From: Hyphomonadaceae bacterium
Lineage (GTDB): Bacteria; Pseudomonadota; Alphaproteobacteria; Caulobacterales; Hyphomonadaceae
Length of the DNA: 64,000 nucleotides
Reading direction: 5' to 3'
Assembly: GCA_022844475.1 (NCBI GenBank)
Contig: JALHLR010000019.1
Coordinates: 1 to 64,000, forward strand
Made by a program: the position numbers and the translations under genes. A model generated the notes under the pieces. That model had not been told where the DNA came from, did not search any database, and saw nothing but the letters and a program-made list of their open reading frames with translations. Of the stretch, positions 25,363-33,806 are shown one piece after another (the stretch's first letter is position 1; the number at the start of each line of letters is the position of its first letter).

Positions 25363-27528
25363 TCACATGAAGCTGTAGGGCTCCACATCCAGCGTCATGC
25401 GGACAGCCGAGGGGAGCTTCACGCGCTCCTTCCACGCCGCCAGAAAAGACGAGAGATCGACATTGCGATCCGAGCGCACGAGGAAACGGCGGCGGTGGCG
25501 GCCGCGCAGGATTGTGATCGGCGCCGGCGCAGGACCCCATACATCGATGCCTGTGGCATTGGGCTGGCCCTCGCTCAGCATCCGGGCGGCATCGTCGACC
25601 TGTTCGGCGGTAGGCGCGGACAGGATCACTGCGCCAAGACGGCCATAGGGCGGGAAGCCCACGAGGCGGCGCTGGTCCAGCTCGTGCGCGATGAAGGCGT
25701 CGCGATCCCCGGCGGCCAGCAGCGCGATGGCAGGACTTTCGGGCGCATAGGTCTGGATGATGGCGCGGCCCGGCTTGTCCGCCCGCCCCGCCCGGCCTGC
25801 GACCTGCAGCAGCAGCTGAAAGGTGCGCTCGCCGGCGCGGAGATCACCGCCACGCAGGCCGGCGTCTGCATCGACCACGCCAACAAGTGTCAGCGTCGGA
25901 AAATTGTGGCCCTTGGCGACGATCTGCGTCCCGATCAGAATGTCGATCGCGCCGGTCTCCATGCGAGCGATCAGGCTGCGCAGATCATCGGCCGATGCGA
26001 CGGTATCGGACGACAGGATTTCGACGCGCGCGCCACGGAAGCGCGTATGGACTTCCTCCGCCAGCCGTTCAACGCCCGGACCGACCCCGGTCAGTGAGCC
26101 GCGCGCGCCGCAATGGGGGCAGGCCAGCGGCTTCTCCATCGTGAAGCCAGTGAGGTGGCAGACAAGTCGGCCGGTATAACGATGCTCGACCAGCCACGAA
26201 TCCGTGTCGGGCGCCTTCAGTCGTTCGCCACAGGCGCGACAGATCACCAATGGCGCGTAACCGCGGCGATTGAGGAACAGGAGCGCCTGCTCTTTCGCCG
26301 CCAGCGTCTGCTCAATGGCGCCCGCAAGCTGCGGACCGATCCAGCGCCCCGTCTCGGGCGGCTCCACGCGCATGTCTGCGAGTGCGATCTGCGGCAAGGT
26401 GGCGACGCCGGGTCGCGCGTGCAGGCGCAGGTGAACGTACTTTCCTGCCTGCGCGTTGTGCAGTGTCTCAAGCGATGGCGTCGCAGAGGCGAGGATGATT
26501 GCGCATTGCTCGACAGAGGCCCGCAGAACAGCGAGATCGCGTGCGTGATAGAGGACGCCGTCCTCCTGCTTGTAGGACTGGTCGTGTTCTTCATCGACGA
26601 TGATCAGTCGAAGCTTCGCAAACGGCAGGAACAATGCCGAGCGTGCGCCAACCACGATACGCGCCCTGCCCGCCGCCACTTCACGCCAGACCCGTCGACG
26701 GGCCGATGAACCGGCCGCGGAATGCCATTCGGCCGGCGCAACGCCGAAGCGATCTTCGAAACGGGACGTCACGGCCTGTGTCAGTGCAATCTCCGGCAGG
26801 AGGACGAGGACCTGAGCCTCGGGGTCCTGCAGCGCCTCTGCGATCGCCTCGAAATAGACTTCCGTCTTGCCAGACCCGGTCACGCCATCGAGAAGCGCGG
26901 CGCGGAACGTGGCCTCACGCACCATCCCGCGCAGGTATGCGGACGTTTCGGCCTGTTCGCCGGTGAGCTGCTTGGCGGGGAGATCTGGATCTGGCAGCGG
27001 AAACGGCGGATCGAGCGAGCGCTCGACATGCATCAACGCGCCAGCTTCCAGCAGACCCTTCACCACACCCGGGGAAACGCCGGCCTTTCGCGCAAGGTCG
27101 GCGCCCGACATCGGCTCGCTGGCATGGGCCAGCGCCAGCTCGCGCGCGGGCGTCATGCGCGGTGGCGTGTCTCCAGTGAGGACAACCAGCGTTTCGACCG
27201 GCGGCGCGTCCAGCGCTTCGCGCGAGCGCATCGCCATGGCGAGGACCATGCCGGATGGAGCGCAGATGTACCTTGCCGCCCGCTCGATGAAGCTGCGCAT
27301 GTTGGCGGAAAGGCCCGGCGCGCCGATGACATCCTGCACCGGTTTCAGCTTCCGGTTGGATGGCGTGGCGCGTTCGGCCCAGACGACGCCGGTCACCTCG
27401 CGGGGCCCCAGCGACACAGTCACGAAGCTGCCGGGACCCGCGTCGAGGGTTTCGGGCAGTTCGTAGTCGAACGGCTCCGGCAGGGGCTGTGGCAACAGCA
27501 CCGATACGATTCGTGGTCGAGACGGCAT
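25363..27528 (-). CDS. priA: Primosomal protein N' (PriA helicase)
   Basis: PriA recognises stalled forks and reloads the replicative helicase. The 721-residue protein has the N-terminal 3'-binding domain, a winged helix, Walker A VTGSGKTE (216-223), DEEHD (312-316) and SATPSLET. The zinc region (430-473) keeps only CRAC (430, 433), C457 and CPHC (470, 473). Where the family usually has a second CPxC there is APDTD, and the usual CHHC is CHLT. One zinc site can still form; the other cannot. The gene is divergent from xerC. Confidence 0.95.
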   Translation of the reverse strand: MPSRPRIVSVLLPQPLPEPFDYELPETLDAGPGSFVTVSLGPREVTGVVWAERATPSNRKLKPVQDVIGAPGLSANMRSFIERAARYICAPSGMVLAMAMRSREALDAPPVETLVVLTGDTPPRMTPARELALAHASEPMSGADLARKAGVSPGVVKGLLEAGALMHVERSLDPPFPLPDPDLPAKQLTGEQAETSAYLRGMVREATFRAALLDGVTGSGKTEVYFEAIAEALQDPEAQVLVLLPEIALTQAVTSRFEDRFGVAPAEWHSAAGSSARRRVWREVAAGRARIVVGARSALFLPFAKLRLIIVDEEHDQSYKQEDGVLYHARDLAVLRASVEQCAIILASATPSLETLHNAQAGKYVHLRLHARPGVATLPQIALADMRVEPPETGRWIGPQLAGAIEQTLAAKEQALLFLNRRGYAPLVICRACGERLKAPDTDSWLVEHRYTGRLVCHLTGFTMEKPLACPHCGARGSLTGVGPGVERLAEEVHTRFRGARVEILSSDTVASADDLRSLIARMETGAIDILIGTQIVAKGHNFPTLTLVGVVDADAGLRGGDLRAGERTFQLLLQVAGRAGRADKPGRAIIQTYAPESPAIALLAAGDRDAFIAHELDQRRLVGFPPYGRLGAVILSAPTAEQVDDAARMLSEGQPNATGIDVWGPAPAPITILRGRHRRRFLVRSDRNVDLSSFLAAWKERVKLPSAVRMTLDVEPYSFM

Positions 27529-27619
27529 GGCGCGAGAATGGACCGTGAACGCGGCGGGTTCAACCAGCGGGATACGGCCTGAAACGCGGCCTTAACGGGG
27601 CGGGGCCACCTTGCCGCCC

Positions 27620-28549
27620 ATGAGCACGCCCCATACAGCCCGCGAAGCGCTGCAGGAATTCTCCATCTGGCTGGAGACGGAGCGCCGCGCGTCCCCCATG
27701 ACGATCGAGGCGTATCAGCGCGACATCGGCAATTTCATCGGTTTTCTGGTCGAGCATCTGGGCGGCGAACCACACGTGTCCGACCTGAAGAGCCTGACCC
27801 GTCATGATGTCGTCGCCTGGCTCGCCCGCCGCCGCAGCCAGGACAATCTCGCAGCCTCCTCGCGTGCGCGCGCCGCCTCCAGCCTGCGCGCGTTCTACCG
27901 CTTCCTCGACCGCCGCCTCGATTCGGCGAATGCCAAGGCGATGATGTTCGAGAGCCCACGCCGTCCGCACCGCTTGCCGCGGCCGCTGCCGGAAAAGATC
28001 GCGCCACAAACCATCGAGATGGCCGGAGAAGGCGATGGCGACGACGCGCCTGCCTGGGTCCTCGCCCGCGACGCGGCGATTCTGTCGCTGTTGTATGGGG
28101 CCGGGCTTCGTCTTTCCGAAGCGCTCGCCCTCACCGGCAAGGACGTGCCGGCGTCAGAACAGCTGCGTGTCTTCGGCAAGGGACGGAAGGTCCGGATCGT
28201 ACCGCTGATCCGCGCGGTGCGCGAAGCGGTGAACGAATATGCGAAACTCTGCCCCTACCCGTCCGCGCCGGACGAGCAGATCTTCCGCGGCGAGAAGGGC
28301 GGGCCGCTGAATCCACGCATGGTCCAGCGCCTGATGGAGAAGCTGCGTCACCGGCTGGGCTTGCCGGAGACTGCAACACCGCATGCGCTTCGCCACTCGT
28401 TCGCAACGCACCTTCTGGCCAATGGCGGCGATCTGCGATCAATCCAGGCCTTGCTGGGCCATGCCAGCCTGTCGACGACCCAGATCTATACCGGCGTTGA
28501 CGCAGCCCGCCTGATGAAGGTGCACGCGGAATCGCATCCACGCGCATAA
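27620..28549 (+). CDS. xerC: Tyrosine recombinase XerC/XerD
   Basis: A 309-residue tyrosine recombinase that resolves chromosome dimers at dif with its partner. The N-terminal SAM-like domain has the characteristic SPMTIEAYQRDIGNF. The catalytic residues are Arg164 (GLRLSE), Lys187 (FGKGRK), His255 and Arg258 (HALRHSFATH), His281 (LLGHASLSTT) and Tyr290 (QIYT). XerC is preferred over XerD because of position next to priA and the AFYRFLDRR segment, but the two are hard to tell apart. The ATG at 27620 is chosen over a TTG three codons earlier. It ends six bases before a convergent small lipoprotein gene. Confidence 0.92.
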   Translation: MSTPHTAREALQEFSIWLETERRASPMTIEAYQRDIGNFIGFLVEHLGGEPHVSDLKSLTRHDVVAWLARRRSQDNLAASSRARAASSLRAFYRFLDRRLDSANAKAMMFESPRRPHRLPRPLPEKIAPQTIEMAGEGDGDDAPAWVLARDAAILSLLYGAGLRLSEALALTGKDVPASEQLRVFGKGRKVRIVPLIRAVREAVNEYAKLCPYPSAPDEQIFRGEKGGPLNPRMVQRLMEKLRHRLGLPETATPHALRHSFATHLLANGGDLRSIQALLGHASLSTTQIYTGVDAARLMKVHAESHPRA

Positions 28550-28554
28550 GGCTT

Positions 28555-28725
28555 CTACGAAGCTGCCGGCTCGAAGCACTTCGCCATCGCGGCTGGATCC
28601 TCGACCTGCTTGTCCTGCGGCGTGTTCTTGCACCAGTCGGGCGAACCGGGCTCGGCTGCTCCGCTGCTGCAGGCGGCGACCAGCATCGCGGTCACGCAGA
28701 ACAGTGCGGCGAAGGCAAGACGCAT
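28555..28725 (-). CDS. Small lipoprotein (DUF3012-like)
   Basis: A 56-residue lipoprotein with signal MRLAFAALF and lipobox VAAC (Cys at about residue 19). The mature part is only about 38 residues and has two cysteines, in GSPDWCKN and MAKCFEP. The GSxxWC pattern and size resemble DUF3012 lipoproteins. AGAGGAGA precedes the ATG at 28725, so the coding call is firm. Function unknown. Confidence 0.72.
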   Translation of the reverse strand: MRLAFAALFCVTAMLVAACSSGAAEPGSPDWCKNTPQDKQVEDPAAMAKCFEPAAS

Positions 28726-28817
28726 GACGGTCTCCTCTTTCTGGCGCCGATAGACGACACAGGACGGCCGGACTGTGGCCGCTGCACTTTGCACAAGTCA
28801 ATCGCGGCGTGCCGAGG

Positions 28818-29192
28818 CTAGCGCGGCGTTGCGCAACCATTGAGAATTTCGCCCTTCCACGTCGCCGTCACGCTCCACGGGCGCGCGGTCTCGGCAAGTC
28901 CGTCGAAACATTCCTTCTGCGTCACGGTCATCACGAAGTCGCCCTGCGGTGTCTTCGACGTCAGCACGAAGGCGCCGGCCTCGTCTTGCGATCTCGCGGG
29001 CGCCTCGCCCTCGAGACTGGCTGCACCAAGGATGGAAATCAGCGACTTGCCTGTCTCGCGGTCGACCTGAACCGTCCAGTAGGCCGGGTCAGTGCCGCCG
29101 ATTTCGAGATTACCATCAAGATCAGCTGCCGGGTTCGAACAGGCTGCAAGCGCAATGGCTGAAAATGCGAGCACAGCAACAGGTTTCAGCAT
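28818..29192 (-). CDS. Lipoprotein with COG3650-like domain
   Basis: A 124-residue lipoprotein. The signal MLKPVAVLAFSAIALAAC gives lipidated Cys18. The mature domain contains GTDPAYWTVQVDRE and ends in WKGEILNGCATP, a pattern found in the small COG3650/HslJ-neighbour envelope proteins (GTEPFW, GETLNGCA). Two further cysteines (KEC and NGC) could form a disulfide. It lies 92 bases upstream of the small lipoprotein gene on the same strand. Function unknown; the family link is by motif only. Confidence 0.75.
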   Translation of the reverse strand: MLKPVAVLAFSAIALAACSNPAADLDGNLEIGGTDPAYWTVQVDRETGKSLISILGAASLEGEAPARSQDEAGAFVLTSKTPQGDFVMTVTQKECFDGLAETARPWSVTATWKGEILNGCATPR

Positions 29193-29332
29193 GGGCGGGA
29201 CTCCTCTGTCGTCTACCTAAAGCCGTGCGGTGCGCGATGGAAGGTGGGACTGGCGAAGCTTCTGACTTTCTTCGCATCTGCCTCATCGACCTTCCGGCTG
29301 ACGAAGGAGCACGCTTGCGCTAGACTGGCGGC

Positions 29333-30712
29333 ATGAGCACCGATCCGAGCCTGCACCGCATGACTGCGAGCCAGTTGGCCGCCGGACTGCGAAAAAAGAC
29401 ATTCAGCGCCACCGAACTCTGCGATGCGCATATCGATCGCATCGAGCGGCTGGACGGACAGGTGAACGCCGTCGTCGTTCGGGATTTCGAACGGGCGCGG
29501 GCCGAGGCGCGGCAGGCGGACGTGGCGATATCGCGCGGCGATTTCAAGGCGCTGACCGGCATACCGATGACGGTGAAGGAAAGCTTCGACTTGCGCGGCC
29601 ATCCGACGACCTGGGGCCTCGAAGCGCATGCCGGGCATCGCGCGCGCGAGGATGCGCTTGCCGTGCAGCGGCTCAAGGCGGCAGGGGCCGTCGTGCTTGG
29701 CAAGACGAACGTGCCGCCGGCGCTGGCGGACTGGCAGACAGAGAACCCGATCTATGGTCGCACGCGCAATCCGCATGGGCTCGAGCAGTCGGCAGGCGGA
29801 TCGTCAGGTGGGAGCGCGGTGGCGATCGCGATGGGACTTTCGGCGATCGAACTGGGATCCGACATTGGCGGATCGGTGCGTGTGCCAGCGGCGTTCTGTG
29901 GGGTCTATGGCCACAAGACAAGTTATGGCGTGATCCCGATGGGCGGGCATTTCGCGGGCGGCGAAATCATCAACCCGCAATTGCTGAGCGTGATCGGCCC
30001 GCTGGCGCGATCGGCCGACGATCTTGCGACCGCTCTGGATGTTGTCGCTGGGCCGGATGCGGAAGCGGCTGCGAACAAGCTTGTCCTGCCACCTGCCCGC
30101 CATGGGCGGCTTGCGAGTTTTCGTGTCTTCGTGCTGGACCATCATCCAGTGGCGCGCGCGGACAGCGACATTCTCGGCGCGCTGGAGATGCTGGCGGACC
30201 AGTTGGTGAAGGAAGGCGCCTCTGTCGCCCGACAGTCCAGCCTGCTTCCCGATATCACGCGTTCATGGCGGCTTTATCAGGCGATGCTGCAAACCGTGAT
30301 CACGCGTGGCGATCCGGCGAATCCACGCCAGCCGATCTCGGCGCACGACTGGCTCGACAAGCTGGATGAACAGCTGCGGCTGAGGCGGCAGTGGGCGGAT
30401 TTCTTCAGGCACTTCGACATTGTGCTCTGCCCCGCCTTTGGGACTGCCGCTTACACGCATGCGCGCGAATCCGACTGGCGCAAGCGGCCGTTGCCGATCG
30501 ATGGCGAGCCATCGAAATTCGGCGATCAGCTCGGATGGGCCGGGGTCGCGACCGTCGCCAACCTGCCCTCGACCGTCATCCCGCTGGGCGTGAATGCGGC
30601 CGGACTGCCTCTGGCCGTGCAGGCGATCGGCGCGTTCCTCGAAGACAGGACCACGATTGCCTTCGCAGGGATGACCGGGCACGACATCGTCGCGCCTGCG
30701 ATCGCCAGCTAG
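29333..30712 (+). CDS. Amidase-signature family hydrolase
   Basis: A 459-residue cytoplasmic amidase. The Ser-cisSer-Lys triad is visible: Lys82 (PMTVKESFD), Ser158 (GGSSGGS) and nucleophile Ser181 (GSDIGGSVRVPA). TKTN-like GKTNVP and YGRTRNP are typical of the family. No signal peptide is present, in contrast to the second amidase in this window (46125-47606). The ATG lacks a well-placed ribosome-binding site; an AAGGAG further upstream leads only to a short stopped frame. The stop is immediately adjacent to the convergent transporter stop. Substrate unknown. Confidence 0.9.
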   Translation: MSTDPSLHRMTASQLAAGLRKKTFSATELCDAHIDRIERLDGQVNAVVVRDFERARAEARQADVAISRGDFKALTGIPMTVKESFDLRGHPTTWGLEAHAGHRAREDALAVQRLKAAGAVVLGKTNVPPALADWQTENPIYGRTRNPHGLEQSAGGSSGGSAVAIAMGLSAIELGSDIGGSVRVPAAFCGVYGHKTSYGVIPMGGHFAGGEIINPQLLSVIGPLARSADDLATALDVVAGPDAEAAANKLVLPPARHGRLASFRVFVLDHHPVARADSDILGALEMLADQLVKEGASVARQSSLLPDITRSWRLYQAMLQTVITRGDPANPRQPISAHDWLDKLDEQLRLRRQWADFFRHFDIVLCPAFGTAAYTHARESDWRKRPLPIDGEPSKFGDQLGWAGVATVANLPSTVIPLGVNAAGLPLAVQAIGAFLEDRTTIAFAGMTGHDIVAPAIAS

Positions 30713-31654
30713 TCACCAGGTTCTGGCGCCCGCAGTGCGCGTGAGCTTTGGCTTGGCGAGCAGCCAGACGCCTGCGATCGTCAACGCCATCGCGACGGCA
30801 TGCGGCCAGCCGAACGGCTCGTTCAGGATCGCAACAGCAGCCCACGCAGCAACGACCGGACCAATCCCGCCGACGGCGCTCATCGGCCCCGGGCCGATGC
30901 GGCTTATGGCTTCGGCGATCATGAAGCTCGGGATCACAGTGCAGAAGATCGCAAGAGTGAGGGCAAGCCAGTAGCCGTTGGCCGTGACCGGCGGCGGCGC
31001 GTGGAAGGCCATCTCAATTCCGCTATGCGTCAGGAAGGCGATCGAGGCGATCGACATGCCGAAGGCCGTGAACATGGTCGGCCCAAGGCGCTTGATCACG
31101 GGCTTCGACGCCGTGACATAGACCGCATAGATGAATGCGCCCGCAAAGATCAGGCCGCCGCCGAGCCATGCATTGGGGCCCTGATGGCCGATCTCCGCCC
31201 CGAACAGGATCGCGACCCCGGCATAGGCAAGCACGAGCGCGATCACGTGTCGCCTGGTGATCCTGTCCTTCAGGAACACCCACGACATCAGCGCGACCAT
31301 GGTCGGGTAGATGTACAGGATCAGCCGTTCGAGCTGGGCCGAGACATAGCGCAGGCCTTCAAAATTCAGCCAGGACGACAGGTAGTAGCTCATCAGACCG
31401 AGCCCGCCTGCTGCGAGCCACCACCGTGCAACTGGCTTTTCGCGCATGCGGGTGAAGGCCACGACGCCTACCACGAGATAGACCGGCAGCGAGAACGCCA
31501 TGCGCAATGTGAGAAGCTGCGAGACGCCGATACCTTCGGCGAAGGCAAGCTTTATGACGACGCCCTTGAGCGAGAACAGCCCGGCGCCCGATGCAGCGAG
31601 GATCACACCGGTCGTGCGATTGCGCGATTCGGTCTCGATGCGCGTGGCCGTCAC
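30713..31654 (-). CDS. EamA/DMT-superfamily transporter
   Basis: A 313-residue inner-membrane protein with ten predicted helices in two EamA repeats (about residues 15-150 and 165-305). SAQLERLILYIYPTMVALMSW and GGIGPVVAAWAAVAILNEPF are the conserved ends of the two repeats. It starts with GTG at 31654, overlapping the upstream methyltransferase stop as GTGA, which implies translational coupling. DMT proteins move amino acids, nucleotide sugars and, in some intracellular bacteria, S-adenosylmethionine. Coupling to a methyltransferase makes a methyl donor or methylated product a possible cargo; this is inference. Confidence 0.9.
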   Translation of the reverse strand: MTATRIETESRNRTTGVILAASGAGLFSLKGVVIKLAFAEGIGVSQLLTLRMAFSLPVYLVVGVVAFTRMREKPVARWWLAAGGLGLMSYYLSSWLNFEGLRYVSAQLERLILYIYPTMVALMSWVFLKDRITRRHVIALVLAYAGVAILFGAEIGHQGPNAWLGGGLIFAGAFIYAVYVTASKPVIKRLGPTMFTAFGMSIASIAFLTHSGIEMAFHAPPPVTANGYWLALTLAIFCTVIPSFMIAEAISRIGPGPMSAVGGIGPVVAAWAAVAILNEPFGWPHAVAMALTIAGVWLLAKPKLTRTAGARTW

Positions 31655-32562
31655 TGGGCTGGCGGCGCAGGCTCGATCATCGAGGCCGCCTCAGGTTTGC
31701 GGAAGCGGAGAGTCATGCGGTCGCTTTCGCCGATAGCGGCGTATTTGGCAGGATCGTAGCCTTCGGCTTCGGGCGTGCCCGGTTGCGGCTGCTCGAGCGT
31801 GGGCGCGAGCATCCAGACGCCAAGGGGATGGTCGGCCGCGTCGTTCGGGTTGGCGTTGATCTCGGAGGATTCCTCGAGCACGAAGCCGGCGTTCTGCGCG
31901 AGCTGGACGACATAGCTTTCGAGGACATAGCCGGTGGTGGCGCGCAGGTCCTGATCGCGCGCGGATGGCAAGCGGTGCTCCTCAACGCCGAGCACGCCGC
32001 CGGGTTTCAGTGCACGGAACGCGTCCGCGAAAATCTTGTCGGCATAGCCGCCGGCCATCCAGTTGTGCACGTTCCGAAAGGTCAGCACCGCGTCAGCCGT
32101 GCCATCGGGCGCCAGACCCGGGCTCGTGCGCGAGGCGACGGTCAGTGTGATGTTGCCATAGGTTTCCGGACGCTCCACGAACGCTGCCCGGTAGGTCTCG
32201 ACATTGGCGCGCGCCCCCTCTGACGCTGCCGGGTCGACATGAGCGGCGTAGAGTTTGCCACCGCCGCTTTTCAGATAGGGGCCGAGGATGGCGGTATACC
32301 AGCCGCCGCCCGGCGCAATTTCGACCACGGTGTCGGACGGCTTGATGCCAAAGAACGTCAGCGTCTCGACAGGGTGGCGCCATTTGTCGCGCGCCTTCTC
32401 CTGCTCCAGCCGCCAGGCGCCCGCGACGGCCGCCTCGAGCGGCGCCTGAGGGGCAGCGGCCTCCGCCACAGGCCCCTGCGCCGCGACCGGCGCTGGCTCA
32501 CCGCCCCCGCAGGCGGAAAGGCCAAGCGCAGCGAGAGCAAGCAGAAGATGGCCTGATTTCAT
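31651..32562 (-). CDS. Class I methyltransferase-like lipoprotein (COG4798-like)
   Basis: A 303-residue protein with a lipoprotein signal (MKSGHLLLALAALGLSAC, Cys18), an Ala/Pro linker and a Rossmann methyltransferase domain. Motif I is VVEIAPGGGWYT (79-90). AAHVDP would bind the SAM ribose, and FRNVHNW and PGGVLGVEEHR match COG4798 predicted methyltransferases. The lipobox predicts an envelope location, where SAM is not expected. An AGGA lies seven bases before the ATG at 32562. It overlaps the downstream DMT transporter start. Either SAM reaches the periplasm, or the domain binds another ligand, or the signal is not processed as predicted. Confidence 0.82.
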   Translation of the reverse strand: MKSGHLLLALAALGLSACGGGEPAPVAAQGPVAEAAAPQAPLEAAVAGAWRLEQEKARDKWRHPVETLTFFGIKPSDTVVEIAPGGGWYTAILGPYLKSGGGKLYAAHVDPAASEGARANVETYRAAFVERPETYGNITLTVASRTSPGLAPDGTADAVLTFRNVHNWMAGGYADKIFADAFRALKPGGVLGVEEHRLPSARDQDLRATTGYVLESYVVQLAQNAGFVLEESSEINANPNDAADHPLGVWMLAPTLEQPQPGTPEAEGYDPAKYAAIGESDRMTLRFRKPEAASMIEPAPPAQ

Positions 32563-32753
32563 GTCTTTTCCTGACAGTCCCCGACAGCGGTTCAAATCGA
32601 CTTTACCTCGCCGGCGTCACTTGACCACCCGGTCTTGACGACAAGGACGCGCATTCCCAACTCAATCCGCGAGGCAGCGCATGTGCGGGCCTTGGAGGCC
32701 AAGGCGCAGACCATAGGGTGGCGCCGCGAATGGCCTCTGGACGTCAACCCAAG

Positions 32754-32771
32754 CGGACGCAGCTGCGTCCG
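32754..32771. repeat. Perfect 18-base palindrome in the hsp20 leader
   Basis: CGGACGCAGCTGCGTCCG reads the same on both strands. In RNA it could form a short hairpin just 5' of the hairpin that covers the hsp20 ribosome-binding site, giving the multi-hairpin layout seen in ROSE-type leaders. Confidence 0.6.
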
Positions 32772-32772
32772 G

Positions 32773-32793
32773 CTGTTGCTTGAACGAGGACAG
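32773..32793 (+). promoter_or_regulatory. Possible ROSE-type RNA thermometer hairpin
   Basis: CUGUUGCU (32773-32780) can pair with AGGACAG (32787-32793) across a six-base loop: CUGU/ACAG, a U-G pair, one bulged G, and CU/AG. This masks the AGGA ribosome-binding site two to five bases before the hsp20 ATG. The UUGCU element with a bulged G opposite the Shine-Dalgarno is the defining feature of ROSE thermometers of alphaproteobacterial small heat-shock genes. No structure or expression data are available. Confidence 0.55.
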
Positions 32794-32795
32794 AG

Positions 32796-33266
32796 ATGAG
32801 CAATTTCGATTTTTCCCCCCTCTACCGAACCGTTGTCGGCTTCGACCGGCTCGCCAGCCTGATCGACACCGCCACTCGGCTTGACGGCGTGCAGGGCTAT
32901 CCTCCCTACAATATCGAACAGTCGACGGACGACGACAATGCGTACGCCATCGAACTGGCTGTCGCCGGCTTTGGCGACGACGATCTCGACCTCGAGGTGA
33001 AGGAAGGCCAGCTGATCGTCGTCGGCAAGAAAGATGGCGGCGCCGAGAACCGCAAATTCCTCCACCGCGGCATTGCAGAGCGCGGCTTCATCAGGCGCTT
33101 CCAGCTTGCCGACCACGTCGTGGTCAGCGGCGCGCATCTGAGGAACGGCCTGCTGCGCATTGAGCTCAAGCGCGAGCTGCCGGAGGCGATGAAACCGCGC
33201 AAGATCACGATCGGCGGCGAACAATCGCCCAAGGTGATCGACGCTCGCAAGGCATCTGCTGCGTGA
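32796..33266 (+). CDS. Hsp20/alpha-crystallin small heat-shock protein
   Basis: A 156-residue IbpA-type chaperone that binds unfolding proteins without ATP. The N-terminal FDFSPLYRTVVGFDRL is the class A (IbpA) signature. The alpha-crystallin domain runs from about residue 37 (YPPYNIEQ) to 140 and includes YAIELAVAGF, LIVVGKK, RGIAERGFIRRFQL and the GLLRIEL motif. The C-terminal tail has PRKITIGG, the IXI-like anchor. The AGGA ribosome-binding site sits inside a possible ROSE hairpin. A terminator follows the gene at 33382-33420. Confidence 0.95.
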   Translation: MSNFDFSPLYRTVVGFDRLASLIDTATRLDGVQGYPPYNIEQSTDDDNAYAIELAVAGFGDDDLDLEVKEGQLIVVGKKDGGAENRKFLHRGIAERGFIRRFQLADHVVVSGAHLRNGLLRIELKRELPEAMKPRKITIGGEQSPKVIDARKASAA

Positions 33267-33381
33267 GGGTCTTGAAACCAGAGGCAGGCATTCCGATCTG
33301 AATGACTGTCTGCAGAACGCGAGGTGAGCCGGCCGGCCCTCTCCCTCCCCCCGGAGTTGCTGGCCTGGATCCCTCGAAAGA

Positions 33382-33420
33382 GAGCGGCGCGGCCCTGACG
33401 GGACGCGCCGCTCGTCTTTT
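33382..33420 (+). terminator. Rho-independent terminator after hsp20
   Basis: A perfect ten-base-pair stem (GAGCGGCGCG at 33382-33391 with CGCGCCGCTC at 33404-33413), a 12-base loop and then GTCTTTT. It lies 115 bases after the hsp20 stop and 16 bases from the stop of a convergent lipoprotein gene, so it may serve both. Confidence 0.8.
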
Positions 33421-33435
33421 GCATCAGGCGCGCAT

Positions 33436-33780
33436 TCAGGCCCCACACTCCGTGCCCATGCGGCCCTCGAGCGCGGCCATGCGCTGGCCCATCGACATCA
33501 TGTCCTCGAGCGTGAGGCCAGAATCGCTGAGCGCCTTCATCCCGGCCTCGGGATCCATGACCTCGGCGCTCATGGTCGCGAGCACGAACTTCTTTTCCTT
33601 CTCGTTGAGCGCCGACTCGATGATGCGGGTCTGGCAGGCGCACTTGGCTGCAGCCGGCTGGCCCTCCTCCCTGACGCAGGCGGCGACGCCCTTGGTCACG
33701 AACTCGCTTTCGCCGGCGCCGCAGGCGCTGAGGGTGGCAAGGCCCGCGAGGGCGAAAATGGCGGCTGGGATTCTGGTCAT
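33436..33780 (-). CDS. Hypothetical lipoprotein
   Basis: A 114-residue lipoprotein with signal MTRIPAAIFALAGLATLSAC (lipidated Cys20). The mature part contains four cysteines, in AACVRE, AAKCACQTRI and the C-terminal TECGA, and a helical middle with many Met, Glu and Lys. CxC and spaced cysteines suggest disulfides in the periplasm. I do not recognise the family. A strong purine-rich Shine-Dalgarno precedes the ATG. The rhomboid gene lies 26 bases upstream on the same strand, so the two may be one transcript. Confidence 0.8.
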   Translation of the reverse strand: MTRIPAAIFALAGLATLSACGAGESEFVTKGVAACVREEGQPAAAKCACQTRIIESALNEKEKKFVLATMSAEVMDPEAGMKALSDSGLTLEDMMSMGQRMAALEGRMGTECGA

Positions 33781-33806
33781 GATGGCTCTCCTTTTGGAGA
33801 GCGGTA

